A stretch of DNA of 13,296 nucleotides from Candidatus Cloacimonadota bacterium (GCA_029932755.1 JAOZPK010000059.1:1-13296); one strand, 5' to 3'; numbered from the stretch's first letter, positions 1-7,837 are shown. The notes: generated from the sequence alone by a model not told the origin. Program-made: numbers and translations.

Positions 1-317
1 TCTCCTTTATGCAGAAATTTATAATAGGAAGCACCGAAATTTGTATAATAGAAAATCCCTTCTTCTTCTATGCTATAAGTAGAAAGCGTATCTTCCTCCC
101 AAAAACCAATTTCATCAAATTCAATGTCATCGCCATCACCGAGAGTGATAGCTCCAAGAGCAAATTGAAAGCCATAGTTTTCATTCATTTGACGATAGGA
201 AAACCCGCTGCCCGAGATCATTCCACCGGTAAATCCTAATCCGTGTCTTAGATTTTCTTCTGCTGTTAAAATCAATGAGAATGTAAGGATAATTATTAAT
301 AGTAATAATTTTTTCAT
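1..317 (-). CDS. Secreted, probably outer-membrane beta-barrel protein (N-terminal part only)
   Basis: The reading frame opens at ATG 317-315 and runs off the left edge without a stop, giving about 105 residues. An AGGAG ribosome site lies about 6 bases upstream. The protein begins MKK, followed by a Leu/Ile-rich core and a small-residue stretch ending LTA-EE, which looks like a Sec signal peptide cleaved near residue 19. The mature part is rich in Gly, Tyr and Phe with short alternating stretches (GFTGGMISGSGFSYRQ, then YGFQFALGAITLG), as in the first strands of porin-like or OmpA-type barrels. An acidic loop (GDGDDIEFDE) follows. I do not recognise a specific family, and the function is unknown. 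It sits 42 bases downstream of the TIR-like gene on the same strand and has its own good ribosome site. A lipoprotein is unlikely because no lipobox cysteine is visible. Confidence 0.75.
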   Translation of the reverse strand, partial: MKKLLLLIIILTFSLILTAEENLRHGLGFTGGMISGSGFSYRQMNENYGFQFALGAITLGDGDDIEFDEIGFWEEDTLSTYSIEEEGIFYYTNFGASYYKFLHKG

Positions 318-359
318 TTTTTCTCCTAATATTTATTTGTCATAAATTATGAATGCTTA

Positions 360-1163
360 TTAAATATCATATCCAGCTTTCTTTAGCTCCATAAATACAT
401 GCTCTTTCCATTTTCCCGACTTATCAATTTTTATATATTCAAAACCGTGATAATCTTCCGGTAATTGCAGATTACCGGCATATAAACCGCAGACATTTTT
501 TCTACCAAGTAATCCTACAAATATTCCTAATTCTAGAATAACATTCTGATCTGCGCGGAAATTTAATTTTTCAGGTTGGATACCACCGACATTATCCGGT
601 GTGAGTAATGCTATAGCAAATTTCACTTCTGATCGTGTTAGTATTTCATCGATCAATGTCTTTCCTCCTGCGATGAATTCCTTAAGGACGATGGGTTCAA
701 TGCCTAATTCTGTAATGAAATTTATAACCATGGTTTTTGTTGAGCAATTTGTTCCATGAATAAAAAACAATTTCTTGCTGTTATCTCTTTTGCCCGTTTT
801 ATCTTGAATCTTGAATATTCCTAGACTTAATTTTATGGAATTCAGTTTATCTAATTTGTCTTGAATATCATGTAAGAGTTTAGCTGTTTTCTCCGATAGT
901 TTAAGATCAGAAACAAAGATCCTGCCGATAGACCAGCTGGATTGTGAATAATCTTTAGCTACTTTACTATTCTTAAAGATAGATTTCAGTAGTTCATAAT
1001 TCTCACTATTCCAATCTTTGAATTTCTTCTCTGCACTCTTCCACTGCTGAATATTCTTGACCTTAAACTTAAGCAGAGCTTCACCATTAACCATTTTTTC
1101 TTCGATGAGATCATCTGCTTTCTCAGGTGGAATATTTAAAATAAAAAGTTTTTTATCTACCAT
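360..1163 (-). CDS. TIR-like nucleotide-binding protein (CAP12/Pycsar effector family)
   Basis: This is a 267-residue cytoplasmic protein with no signal or membrane segment. Residues 131-267 match the family once called 'predicted nucleotide-binding protein containing TIR-like domain' (Pfam PF10137). The motifs in order are LFFIHG (132-137), GKTLIDEI (167-174), LLTPDNVGG (186-194), RADQNVILELG (203-213) and a tail ending LKKAGYDI. E211 in the NVIxELG motif is the likely NADase-type glutamate. The usual HGHD/HGRD is HGTN here. In CBASS and Pycsar, relatives of this domain degrade NAD+ when a cyclic nucleotide binds. The N-terminal 130 residues are helical and Lys-rich, with no sensor domain I can name, and no cyclase lies nearby. 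AGGAGG stands 5 bases before the ATG, which fixes the start. A hairpin terminator lies just upstream, so it is probably transcribed on its own. Family assignment is firm; a defence role is inference. Confidence 0.85.
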   Translation of the reverse strand: MVDKKLFILNIPPEKADDLIEEKMVNGEALLKFKVKNIQQWKSAEKKFKDWNSENYELLKSIFKNSKVAKDYSQSSWSIGRIFVSDLKLSEKTAKLLHDIQDKLDKLNSIKLSLGIFKIQDKTGKRDNSKKLFFIHGTNCSTKTMVINFITELGIEPIVLKEFIAGGKTLIDEILTRSEVKFAIALLTPDNVGGIQPEKLNFRADQNVILELGIFVGLLGRKNVCGLYAGNLQLPEDYHGFEYIKIDKSGKWKEHVFMELKKAGYDI

Positions 1164-1185
1164 TAATTCCTCCTAACTGAATGAG

Positions 1186-1214
1186 TTTATCATTGGTTTA
1201 AAACAACAACTCAA
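1186..1214 (-). promoter_or_regulatory. Candidate sigma70-type promoter for the TIR-like gene
   Basis: On the minus strand TTGAGT (1214-1209) is followed after 17 bases by GATAAA (1191-1186), each matching four of six consensus bases. It lies between the upstream operon's terminator and the AGGAGG of the TIR-like gene, where a separate promoter is needed. In AT-rich DNA such matches also arise by chance. Confidence 0.3.
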
Positions 1215-1216
1215 AA

Positions 1217-1245
1217 AATAGGATGAGACAAATTCTCATCCTATT
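1217..1245 (-). terminator. Intrinsic terminator of the rsmE-cca-small protein operon
   Basis: A perfect 12-bp inverted repeat (arms 1217-1228 and 1234-1245, 5-base loop) lies 28 bases after the stop of the small helical protein gene. In the minus-strand sense the stem is followed directly by a run of T (TATTTTTTGAG), the classic Rho-independent layout. In the plus direction no T tract follows, and no plus-strand gene enters it. Confidence 0.85.
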
Positions 1246-1273
1246 ATAATATAACCATAAGTAAACTTGTTAG

Positions 1274-1669
1274 CTAATCTTCTTTTTTAGCTTCTTCTTC
1301 TGGTTTTGTAGTATCTTTCTTATGTTCATTAATAACATCTTTGGTTCCATCCACAATCCCTGAAAAAACATCTTTAACGAAGCTGGCTACTTTTGGTGCA
1401 TGTTCTTTGAATGTATCGCTGATAGTAATAGAAGCTTTTTTAACAAATTCTTCTGTTGGTGGTTTTGCTTTTCCAAAACCTTCTTTAGCACCTTCCAGAG
1501 CTTCTTTTGCCAGTTTCTGAGCTTTTTCTTTATTGTTTAAATCCTCAGTTTTGATAGTCGAAATTATCTCTTTAGTCACATTTCCAACTGCTGCTACAAC
1601 GTCTTCTCCAGCGTGAATAGCTTTTACCACAGCGTTTTGTACAACCTTACTTACTTTTTTTTCTTCCAT
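1274..1669 (-). CDS. Small Lys/Ala-rich helical protein of unknown function
   Basis: The product has 131 residues, with no signal peptide, membrane span or cysteine. It is built almost entirely of Ala, Lys, Glu and Val in patterns expected for amphipathic helices: residues about 4-40, 46-70 and 72-115, with a PP break in the middle. It ends in a charged, disordered tail (KKDTTKPEEEAKKED). This composition recalls phasins, apolipoprotein-like and stress-type helical proteins, but I do not recognise a specific family. AGGAGG stands 5 bases before the ATG. The start lies inside the last 19 bases of the cca-type gene, so the two are translationally linked, and a strong terminator follows. It is thus the last gene of the rsmE operon. 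An envelope-, lipid- or granule-associated scaffold role is only a guess. Confidence 0.8.
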   Translation of the reverse strand: MEEKKVSKVVQNAVVKAIHAGEDVVAAVGNVTKEIISTIKTEDLNNKEKAQKLAKEALEGAKEGFGKAKPPTEEFVKKASITISDTFKEHAPKVASFVKDVFSGIVDGTKDVINEHKKDTTKPEEEAKKED

Positions 1670-3015
1670 AATTCCTCCTCAAGTTCTATTTTATTTAAAA
1701 TTTTAGTTTTATCCCAAAGTGGATATTTCAACCAAATTTCATGGGCTCTATCTAGCATTTTTCCTATCTTTTGCCCTTCACTCATCTCAAAATGTAACAT
1801 AATATCCTTTCCTGTTACTGGCAACATTTTTCCATTTATTTTTTTTAAATTGGAAGCTATCCGTTTTTTCAAGTTGGGAATCTGGTTTGGAATACAATAG
1901 GATTTTGCATGGGAGATATTGTCAGCATGAATAAGTGAAAGCAACGGTTCCAGTTCTAAATCCATTTGAAAGATCAAACGGCGTACAGCCACATCAGAGA
2001 AATTTTCAAGTGTATCTCCAAAAGCTTTTAAACGCATATGATTTTTTATAAGTTTGAATACTTTGCCAATAGTTTCTTTTGGGAATTTAAGATCGTTCAA
2101 TATTTTTCGAGCACGTTTTGCTCCAGCGATTTCATGTCGATAAAAATGAACTCCTTTTTTATCTTCTGTTTTAGTTTGTGGTTTGGCAATATCATGCAGT
2201 AGAGCAGAAAGCCTTATTACAATATCATTAGGAGTATTCTGTAGAACCTGAAGTGTATGTTCAAGCATATCTTTGTCATGATATTTGTTTTGTTGTGCAC
2301 CATCTAAAATAACTAATTCTGGGATGACATATTGCATTAATCCTAAATGCACAAGCATTCTTATTCCATCAGCAGGAGCAGAAGATAAAAGGATCTTAAT
2401 GAGTTCATCTCTTACTCTTTCATGGGAAATATGTTTTAACATTTGTGCATTTCTAATAATACCGGTCTTTGTTTCATTATCTATAGAAAAATTTAGCTGC
2501 ACAGCAAAACGGACAGCGCGCAATATTCTAAGGGGATCTTCTTCAAAGATAATATCTGGCTGGGAACTGGCACGAATTATTTTAGCTTTGATATCGGCAA
2601 TCCCCTTGCCTGTAATATCCTGGATCTCACCATTTATTATATTCATAACAAGTGTATTGACAGTAAAATCACGACGGTAGATATCTTGGATAAGAGTACC
2701 CTGAACTACATCCGGTTTACGGTTTTTTTTACGATATGATTCTTTTCGCGCCATAATAAATTCAATTTTATGTTCTGAAATAATTACCTGCGCTGTGCCA
2801 AACCGCTGAAATATCACAGGACGTGAAGATATTCCTTTTTTGTATAATAATTGTGCCAGAGCTACACCACCATTTGGTAAAGAAACGACAATATCCAAAT
2901 CATTACTCTCTTTTCCCATAATCTCATCGCGTATAAATCCACCTGCAATGAATGTATTATTTTCAAATTCTGTTTCACGAATCGCATTAGCGATAGTTAC
3001 AATTACATCATTCAT
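1651..3015 (-). CDS. cca: CCA tRNA nucleotidyltransferase / poly(A) polymerase family protein with HD domain
   Basis: This class II nucleotidyltransferase adds CCA (or part of it) to tRNA 3' ends, or A residues if it is a poly(A) polymerase. In its 454 residues the head domain shows FIAGGFIRD (22-30) and the metal-binding NDLDIVV (38-44, D39 and D41). RRDFTVNTL (114-122) and the nucleotide-template motif EDPLR (159-163), followed by ILRAVRFA, come next. An HD phosphohydrolase domain follows, with EHTLQVL and ALLHDIAKP (H274-D275), as in bacterial CCA enzymes that carry 2',3'-cyclic phosphodiesterase activity. The C-terminal helical region is complete. The start is 6 bases after the rsmE stop and has no clear Shine-Dalgarno sequence, so translation probably depends on coupling to rsmE. 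The 3' end overlaps the next gene by 19 bases. Sequence alone does not separate full CCA-adding from A-adding enzymes. Confidence 0.9.
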   Translation of the reverse strand: MNDVIVTIANAIRETEFENNTFIAGGFIRDEIMGKESNDLDIVVSLPNGGVALAQLLYKKGISSRPVIFQRFGTAQVIISEHKIEFIMARKESYRKKNRKPDVVQGTLIQDIYRRDFTVNTLVMNIINGEIQDITGKGIADIKAKIIRASSQPDIIFEEDPLRILRAVRFAVQLNFSIDNETKTGIIRNAQMLKHISHERVRDELIKILLSSAPADGIRMLVHLGLMQYVIPELVILDGAQQNKYHDKDMLEHTLQVLQNTPNDIVIRLSALLHDIAKPQTKTEDKKGVHFYRHEIAGAKRARKILNDLKFPKETIGKVFKLIKNHMRLKAFGDTLENFSDVAVRRLIFQMDLELEPLLSLIHADNISHAKSYCIPNQIPNLKKRIASNLKKINGKMLPVTGKDIMLHFEMSEGQKIGKMLDRAHEIWLKYPLWDKTKILNKIELEEELWKKKK

Positions 3016-3021
3016 AATTCA

Positions 3022-3753
3022 TTAATAATATTCTGGATCATTCTGTAGAAATGTTCCTACTAATTGCGAAACACTGGCAATTGCAGCAGTTTCTGCTCGT
3101 AAAATATGATTTCCTAACGTAAAAGTTGCTACCTGTTTATTTTGCAAATATTCAATTTCTTTTTTATCAAACCCACCTTCAGGTCCAATTATTATACAAA
3201 TAGATTTTTCTTTAGAACTTGCAACAATCTCATTTAGTGTTTCATGCTTTCCAATTTCCAGAGCTGCAACAGGAGTATATCCTTCCATTTTTTCTAATAA
3301 CTCAGATAAAGATCGTATTTTATGGATTTTAGGTAAAAATGCATTATCACATTGTTTCATGGCGGCAATTGCAACTTTATGGAATTTTTCAACAGTATTT
3401 GCAGAAAGTTTCCTCACAGTTCTTTCTGTTATGATTGGAAAAAAATCTTTCACACCCAGTTCCGTTAATTTCTCAACGATCATACCGTCATGTTTATTCT
3501 TTAGAAGAGGAAAAGCTACTGCAATTTGTGGTTGAGATTTTTGCATTGTCGTTGTTTTCTTTATAATAACGGTCAGGTGCTTTTTATTAACGAGATTAAT
3601 TTTTCCTTCTGCCAGCAATCCCTTACCATTAGAAAGAATTATTTCATCTCCTTTATTTCTGCGGAAGACATGGCATATATGATGATGTTCTGTTCCTGAT
3701 ATAGTTATAACATCTTCATTTTTTTTCATCTCAGGTGCATAAAAACAGGGCAT
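3022..3753 (-). CDS. rsmE: 16S rRNA (uracil(1498)-N(3))-methyltransferase
   Basis: RsmE methylates N3 of U1498 in helix 44 of 16S rRNA in assembled 30S subunits, using S-adenosylmethionine. The 243-residue product has the family's normal length. It has an N-terminal PUA-like region (about 1-70, with the typical EHHHICHVFRRNKGDEI), then the SPOUT trefoil-knot domain. The diagnostic knot motifs are GPEGGF (190-195) and LGNHILRAETA (213-223), the SAM site. EKLTELGVKDFFPIITERT (94-112) is the usual middle motif. AGGAG lies 5 bases before the ATG. It is the first gene of a minus-strand operon with the cca-type enzyme and the small helical protein, so two RNA-maturation enzymes are cotranscribed. 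Nothing is odd about it. Confidence 0.95.
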   Translation of the reverse strand: MPCFYAPEMKKNEDVITISGTEHHHICHVFRRNKGDEIILSNGKGLLAEGKINLVNKKHLTVIIKKTTTMQKSQPQIAVAFPLLKNKHDGMIVEKLTELGVKDFFPIITERTVRKLSANTVEKFHKVAIAAMKQCDNAFLPKIHKIRSLSELLEKMEGYTPVAALEIGKHETLNEIVASSKEKSICIIIGPEGGFDKKEIEYLQNKQVATFTLGNHILRAETAAIASVSQLVGTFLQNDPEYY

Positions 3754-4047
3754 AAATTCTCCTATTTAAATATTTTAATTTTCCCTTATAAAAAATGGGA
3801 TAGTATATTTTTGTGTCAAATAAAGTATTTATATTAACATAAACAAAAATTAATAATAGCTTAATTCTAAAATGGTAAAACATTTTTTTATTGCCAAAAA
3901 GATAGAAGTAATTTTTATCACTTAGGAACGCTATATAAAAAAAGAACTTGCAAAAGAGTATAGAATGTTTTTTTTATGGTAGCGAAATATGTAATTAGTT
4001 AAAATTTAATAAATTGTGAAATTTAGAAATATTTAGAGGGTTAAAAT
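3754..4047. promoter_or_regulatory. Divergent intergenic spacer between rsmE and the SPOR gene
   Basis: These 294 very AT-rich bases must hold promoters for both flanking, divergently transcribed genes. On the minus strand a perfect TTGACA (3819-3814) and a TATACT (3807-3802) are present, but they are only 6 bases apart and do not form a normal pair. On the plus strand TATAGAAT near 3959-3966 is a possible -10 without a good -35. No ORF, hairpin terminator or RNA gene was seen. Confidence 0.4.
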
Positions 4048-5463
4048 ATGAAAAATATACTACCGCTTATTATCATAATAATTGCCGTAGTAGCCTTGAT
4101 TATTGTAGTTGGATTCGTTATTGGAACCGTAGCACATAATATGAAGGGTGATTCAGAAGAAGAAATAGTAAAACAACCTGTAATAACAGAAGAAACCATA
4201 GAACCGCTTTTACCTGTATTTGAAGAATTATTTTCACTTCAGATAATGGCCAGCGGTAAATATGATAATGTTAAACATCTCCAGGATAAATTAAAACAAG
4301 CACAATATGATACAGAAATTTCTAAATTAATGAGAGAAGGTACGATCCTATATCGTTTACGGCTTACCGGACTATATAATGAGGATGATGCTATAAGTTT
4401 AGGTGAAGAATTAAAAAAGAAATATGCTTCAATTGAAGGCTATTGGCTTGAAGAACAAAAAACTAGAACGACAGCTATTGTGCCAAAAAAAGAAGAGACC
4501 AGGCTGGTAGAAATTTCCCCAAAAGAACCTGTAAAACCAGAATATGAAAAAGAGATTAAAATAACTAAGAAGAAAATTGAATTTGGCAAGGAGTGTGAAG
4601 TACAATTGCTTGCCAGTAGTAATTATGCCCGAATTGAACAGATAAAAACGGATCTTGAACGCAAGGGATATAAATCTAAAATTCTTACACTCACTAAAGG
4701 AAAAAACATAATTTATCGTCTGCGTCTGCGCGGGTTATATAGCGAAACAGAAGGTAATAGATTAGGAAACGAGATCGTAAAAAGTTCTCCAAATATTTCT
4801 TCTTTCTGGTTAGACGAGATCAAAGATGGAAAAAGTGTTGGTCAGATCGGAGCGACTGTAACCCAAACGCCTAAAACAACCAAAACTTTTACTCCTTCTT
4901 CAAGTGGTGATTATGAGATCCAGATACTAGCAAATACAAAAAGAAATTTTGTCGAAGATAAAAAGAAAATATTAGAAAAATCCGGTTACAGAGCAAAAAT
5001 AGTTACTACAACTAAAAATGGAAAAACTTTTTACAGACTTCGATTAGCAGATTCTTATTCAAGATCAAAAGCTATAAAAATGGGAGATAAACTGAAAAAA
5101 GATGTTCGGTTTGTTTCAGATTATTGGATTGTGCCGAAATCAGGAGTAAGTGCCCCTGCACCTCGAATCACAAAAAAGAAAACAAAGGTTCAGGATAAAT
5201 CACTCACTGAACCGATTCAGTATCCCATAAATCCTAAATATCAATCTAAGGATCGAAAACAACAAGAAACAATGACTTGTGTAGCCAATGATATCAATAT
5301 TCGCATTGGTCCAGGAACTTATTATGCCATTGATCCAATCGGAAAATTGATGAAGGGCGTTACTGTTTTTGTGGTTGATGAGAAAAATGGCTGGATAAAA
5401 TTTACGATCACTCCCAATGATGAATCATGGTCAGGTTGGGTGAATAAGAAATATTTAAAATAA
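4048..5463 (+). CDS. Membrane-anchored protein with three SPOR repeats and a C-terminal SH3b domain
   Basis: SPOR domains bind septal peptidoglycan stripped of stem peptides, and bacterial SH3 domains also tend to bind wall material. A cell-envelope or division role is therefore likely. The 471-residue protein starts with one transmembrane helix (about 4-28) with little ahead of it, so the bulk should be periplasmic. Three homologous repeats lie at about 62-136, 183-257 and 289-363. Each opens with a (S/E)xQ(I/L)(M/L)A core, has a YRLRL strand near its middle and ends with a YW/FW motif. They are joined by Lys/Pro/Thr-rich linkers. Residues 411-471 form an SH3b domain (INIRIGPGTYYAI, ending GWVNKKYLK). 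AGAGGG lies 7 bases before the ATG. It is a lone plus-strand gene facing the biotin-carboxyltransferase gene, with 42 AT-rich bases between the stops. The exact partner is unknown; it is not a standard FtsN or DedD. Confidence 0.85.
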   Translation: MKNILPLIIIIIAVVALIIVVGFVIGTVAHNMKGDSEEEIVKQPVITEETIEPLLPVFEELFSLQIMASGKYDNVKHLQDKLKQAQYDTEISKLMREGTILYRLRLTGLYNEDDAISLGEELKKKYASIEGYWLEEQKTRTTAIVPKKEETRLVEISPKEPVKPEYEKEIKITKKKIEFGKECEVQLLASSNYARIEQIKTDLERKGYKSKILTLTKGKNIIYRLRLRGLYSETEGNRLGNEIVKSSPNISSFWLDEIKDGKSVGQIGATVTQTPKTTKTFTPSSSGDYEIQILANTKRNFVEDKKKILEKSGYRAKIVTTTKNGKTFYRLRLADSYSRSKAIKMGDKLKKDVRFVSDYWIVPKSGVSAPAPRITKKKTKVQDKSLTEPIQYPINPKYQSKDRKQQETMTCVANDINIRIGPGTYYAIDPIGKLMKGVTVFVVDEKNGWIKFTITPNDESWSGWVNKKYLK

Positions 5464-5505
5464 AATATAATTTTAGATTCAATTATAAATATAAAAATAA
5501 AATTC

Positions 5506-7410
5506 TTATTTATTTGGTTCAATTTGACAAAGAATATCACTTTTAGCAACTGAGTCACCAGCTTTTCGTACAATGTTCTTTATAACGCCATCACATGGAG
5601 CACCCAGATTATTGAACATTTTCATTGCTTCCAAGACAACGATAGTGTCTCCAGCTTTAACTTTATTACCAACTTTTTTCTTATATTCGATTATCATGCC
5701 CGGTATAGGAGCAATTAAATTACCGGTATTATCTCCTGTAGCTATTTCCTCTTTTTTCTTAACGACTATTCCCATCTGTCTTACATTTGGATCTGCAACT
5801 TCCACATTGAAGTGCTCACCATCCACATAAACGTCAAAGGCTCTTGTATTGGCAGATTTATCTTTCTTTGTTGTTAGCTTACCAGAAAGTGCTTTTTGAA
5901 TAAGTTCTTGTTCCTTTTGTACATTATCTAATGTTTTTGGTTTTGCATCATCTGGAATATCCTCGTGTCCATATTTCCAATTTAGGAATCTTTTTCCCGT
6001 AACAGGATAAAGAGCACAGAGTATTTCATCATCAATATTTTTTGCCAGACCCCTGAAGTCTTTTTTTATTTTTGGGAGTTCTGGTTCGAGCATATCACCA
6101 GGTCTTTTCGTAATCGGAGTCTCACCACGAGGATAACCTTTTAGTGCTTTCTTTCGTACCTTTTCATCAATTGGAAGAGTTGTTTTTCCATACAGTCCAA
6201 AGCAAAGATCTTTAACTTGTTCTGTAATATTGGAAAATTCTTCACCATCTTTATCGAATAGAACATTATTCACAGTTTGAATACCGATAATTTGACTTGT
6301 TGGAGTAACCAAAGGAACCTGTCCGAGTTGCTTTCGTACCCTTGGAAGTGTTTCGTAAACTTCATCCAACTTATCAAGTGCATCCATCTGGCGGAGTTGG
6401 TTAACTAAGTTGGAAAGCATTCCGCCCGGAGTTTGATGAAGAATCACATTTGTATCTATAATCGCATTTTTTGTATCATCGAGTAAATGTTTGTATTTTG
6501 GAATTACTTTCTCCATTTCTTTATCTATCTCAGCAAGTTTATTGATATCAAGTCCGCTATCGCGGTTAGTTCCAAGAAGTGAAATCACAAGTGGTTCAAC
6601 AGCAGGATGAGAAGTTCTATATGCATAAGGTGCCATACATGTATCGATGATATCCACTCCAGCTTCGATAGCTTTGAAAAGAGTAAGATCACCCATTCCA
6701 GATGTGAAATGAGTATGAAGATGAATTGGAATATCTGTTTGTTCTTTGAGTGCTTTTACCAGATAGTAGGCATCATAAGGAGCAATGAGTCCTGCCATAT
6801 CTTTAATGCAGATAGTATCTGCACCTAGTTCTTCTAATTGTTTAGCTTTTTGTAAATAATAATCCAGGTTATAAGTTTTACCACCCATTCTGGGTTCTGT
6901 GAGAGAATAGCAGATAGTACCTTGAAAATGTTTCTTATTTTTCTTGATAACCTTTACAACAGTTTGGAAATTACGGAAATCATTAAGCGCATCAAATACA
7001 CGGAAAATATCTATTCCATGATCACATGCACGCTGAACAAAAGCTTCTACGACATCATCTGCATAATTTCTATAACCCACTACATTTTGTCCACGAAGCA
7101 ACATCGAGAAAGGTGTTTTCGTCATGTATTTTTTAAGAGTTTTTATTCTTTCCCATGGATCTTCATTGAGGAATCTATGCATCACATCAAAAGTTGCACC
7201 ACCCCACATTTCTATTGAGTAGAATCCAATGTCATCCATCATTTTAGCTACGGGGATCATATCTTCAGTTCTACCACGAGTAGCAAAAATACTCTGATGT
7301 CCATCGCGAAGACTTACATCCTGGATCTTGATTGGATTTTTTGCTTTCGGACGTGTAGGGTCATAATTCATCTTTGCCATTTCCAGAATACCATGTTTAT
7401 CGAATTTCAT
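5506..7410 (-). CDS. Pyruvate/oxaloacetate carboxyltransferase with fused biotin domain (5S plus 1.3S type; OadA/PycB family)
   Basis: The 634-residue enzyme transfers CO2 between biotin and pyruvate/oxaloacetate. Residues about 28-300 are an HMGL-like TIM barrel with DVSLRDGHQS (31-40), IKDMAG (202-207) and HLHTH (230-234). D36, carbamylated K203, H232 and H234 match the metal ligands of OadA and pyruvate carboxylase. Residues about 300-500 are the conserved PYC/OADA domain. A Lys-rich linker leads to a biotinyl domain (about 565-632) with EAMKM, biotin on K597. GGAGG 6 bases upstream supports the first ATG. Alternatives are an oxaloacetate decarboxylase alpha subunit or the B subunit of two-part pyruvate carboxylase. 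No OadB-type pump or biotin carboxylase is nearby, whereas a 12S-type carboxyltransferase is on the same strand. A transcarboxylase 5S subunit fused to its carrier is therefore favoured, as an inference. Confidence 0.9.
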   Translation of the reverse strand: MKFDKHGILEMAKMNYDPTRPKAKNPIKIQDVSLRDGHQSIFATRGRTEDMIPVAKMMDDIGFYSIEMWGGATFDVMHRFLNEDPWERIKTLKKYMTKTPFSMLLRGQNVVGYRNYADDVVEAFVQRACDHGIDIFRVFDALNDFRNFQTVVKVIKKNKKHFQGTICYSLTEPRMGGKTYNLDYYLQKAKQLEELGADTICIKDMAGLIAPYDAYYLVKALKEQTDIPIHLHTHFTSGMGDLTLFKAIEAGVDIIDTCMAPYAYRTSHPAVEPLVISLLGTNRDSGLDINKLAEIDKEMEKVIPKYKHLLDDTKNAIIDTNVILHQTPGGMLSNLVNQLRQMDALDKLDEVYETLPRVRKQLGQVPLVTPTSQIIGIQTVNNVLFDKDGEEFSNITEQVKDLCFGLYGKTTLPIDEKVRKKALKGYPRGETPITKRPGDMLEPELPKIKKDFRGLAKNIDDEILCALYPVTGKRFLNWKYGHEDIPDDAKPKTLDNVQKEQELIQKALSGKLTTKKDKSANTRAFDVYVDGEHFNVEVADPNVRQMGIVVKKKEEIATGDNTGNLIAPIPGMIIEYKKKVGNKVKAGDTIVVLEAMKMFNNLGAPCDGVIKNIVRKAGDSVAKSDILCQIEPNK

Positions 7411-7453
7411 TTATTTCCTCCGTAAAAGAATAAGTACAAAAGCGAGGAAGCGC

Positions 7454-7801
7454 TTAAGCGGTTTTACTCTTCATATATTTTATAAAATTTAAATGTTTTC
7501 TTCTTAATTTTTCAATATTTTCAACAATATCGGAATCTTCTATGTATCCTAACCTCTCGGCGATAATAATCTGTGTTTCGAGTTCAGCAAGTGAACCAAG
7601 ACTTATATAAAGAAAGCGGATATATTCTTTAAAGGAGTTTCTTGCTGCTCCTTCTGCTATATTAGAAGGATGAGAAACTGCAGCTCTTTGCATTTGAAAG
7701 ATCAAACCAAACTTTTCCGATTCTGGAAACGAATTAGTAATTTTGTAGATTTTCTCTACAAGTTCAATTCCTAATTTCCAAATATCCAGATCTTTATGCA
7801 T
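7454..7801 (-). CDS. Four-helix-bundle protein of the 23S rRNA IVS family
   Basis: The 115-residue product matches the family first found inside intervening sequences of 23S rRNA genes (TIGR02436/PF05635). It forms small four-helix bundles, often pentameric, of unknown function. Family motifs seen are DIWKLGIELVEKIY (6-19), QMQRAAVSHPSNIAEGAAR (36-54) and a FLYISLGSLAELETQ stretch (63-77). The normal SIPSNIAEG reads SHPSNIAEG here. It is complete, with a modest AAGGG 8 bases before the ATG. It lies 36 bases after the small epsilon-like subunit gene and 43 bases before the biotin-carboxyltransferase gene, all on one strand. Members of this family are commonly found as stand-alone genes in odd places, so the position may reflect insertion rather than a role in carboxylation. 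A 10-base palindrome (cgcttaagcg, 7451-7460) overlaps its stop. Confidence 0.85.
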   Translation of the reverse strand: MHKDLDIWKLGIELVEKIYKITNSFPESEKFGLIFQMQRAAVSHPSNIAEGAARNSFKEYIRFLYISLGSLAELETQIIIAERLGYIEDSDIVENIEKLRRKHLNFIKYMKSKTA

Positions 7802-7837
7802 CTCAATTTCCCTTATTCGCTTATACTCTTACTCGCA

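Noticed and set aside
9..239. Plus-strand frame of 76 residues at the left edge
   Set aside because: It lies opposite a minus-strand frame with a good ribosome site, a signal peptide and barrel-like sequence, which is far more convincing.
360..1669. Complete CBASS/Pycsar-type operon around the TIR-like gene
   Set aside because: No cyclase, sensor or ancillary gene is adjacent. The upstream neighbour is a small helical protein cut off by a terminator, and the downstream neighbour is an outer-membrane-type protein.
3802..3819. TTGACA and TATACT as the rsmE promoter
   Set aside because: Both boxes match well, but the 6-base spacing is far too short for one promoter, and no partner box at 16-18 bases was found for either.
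5464..5505. Bidirectional terminator between the SPOR gene and the biotin-carboxyltransferase gene
   Set aside because: Only weak all-A/T pairing of about six bases could be drawn, so it cannot be told apart from AT-rich background.
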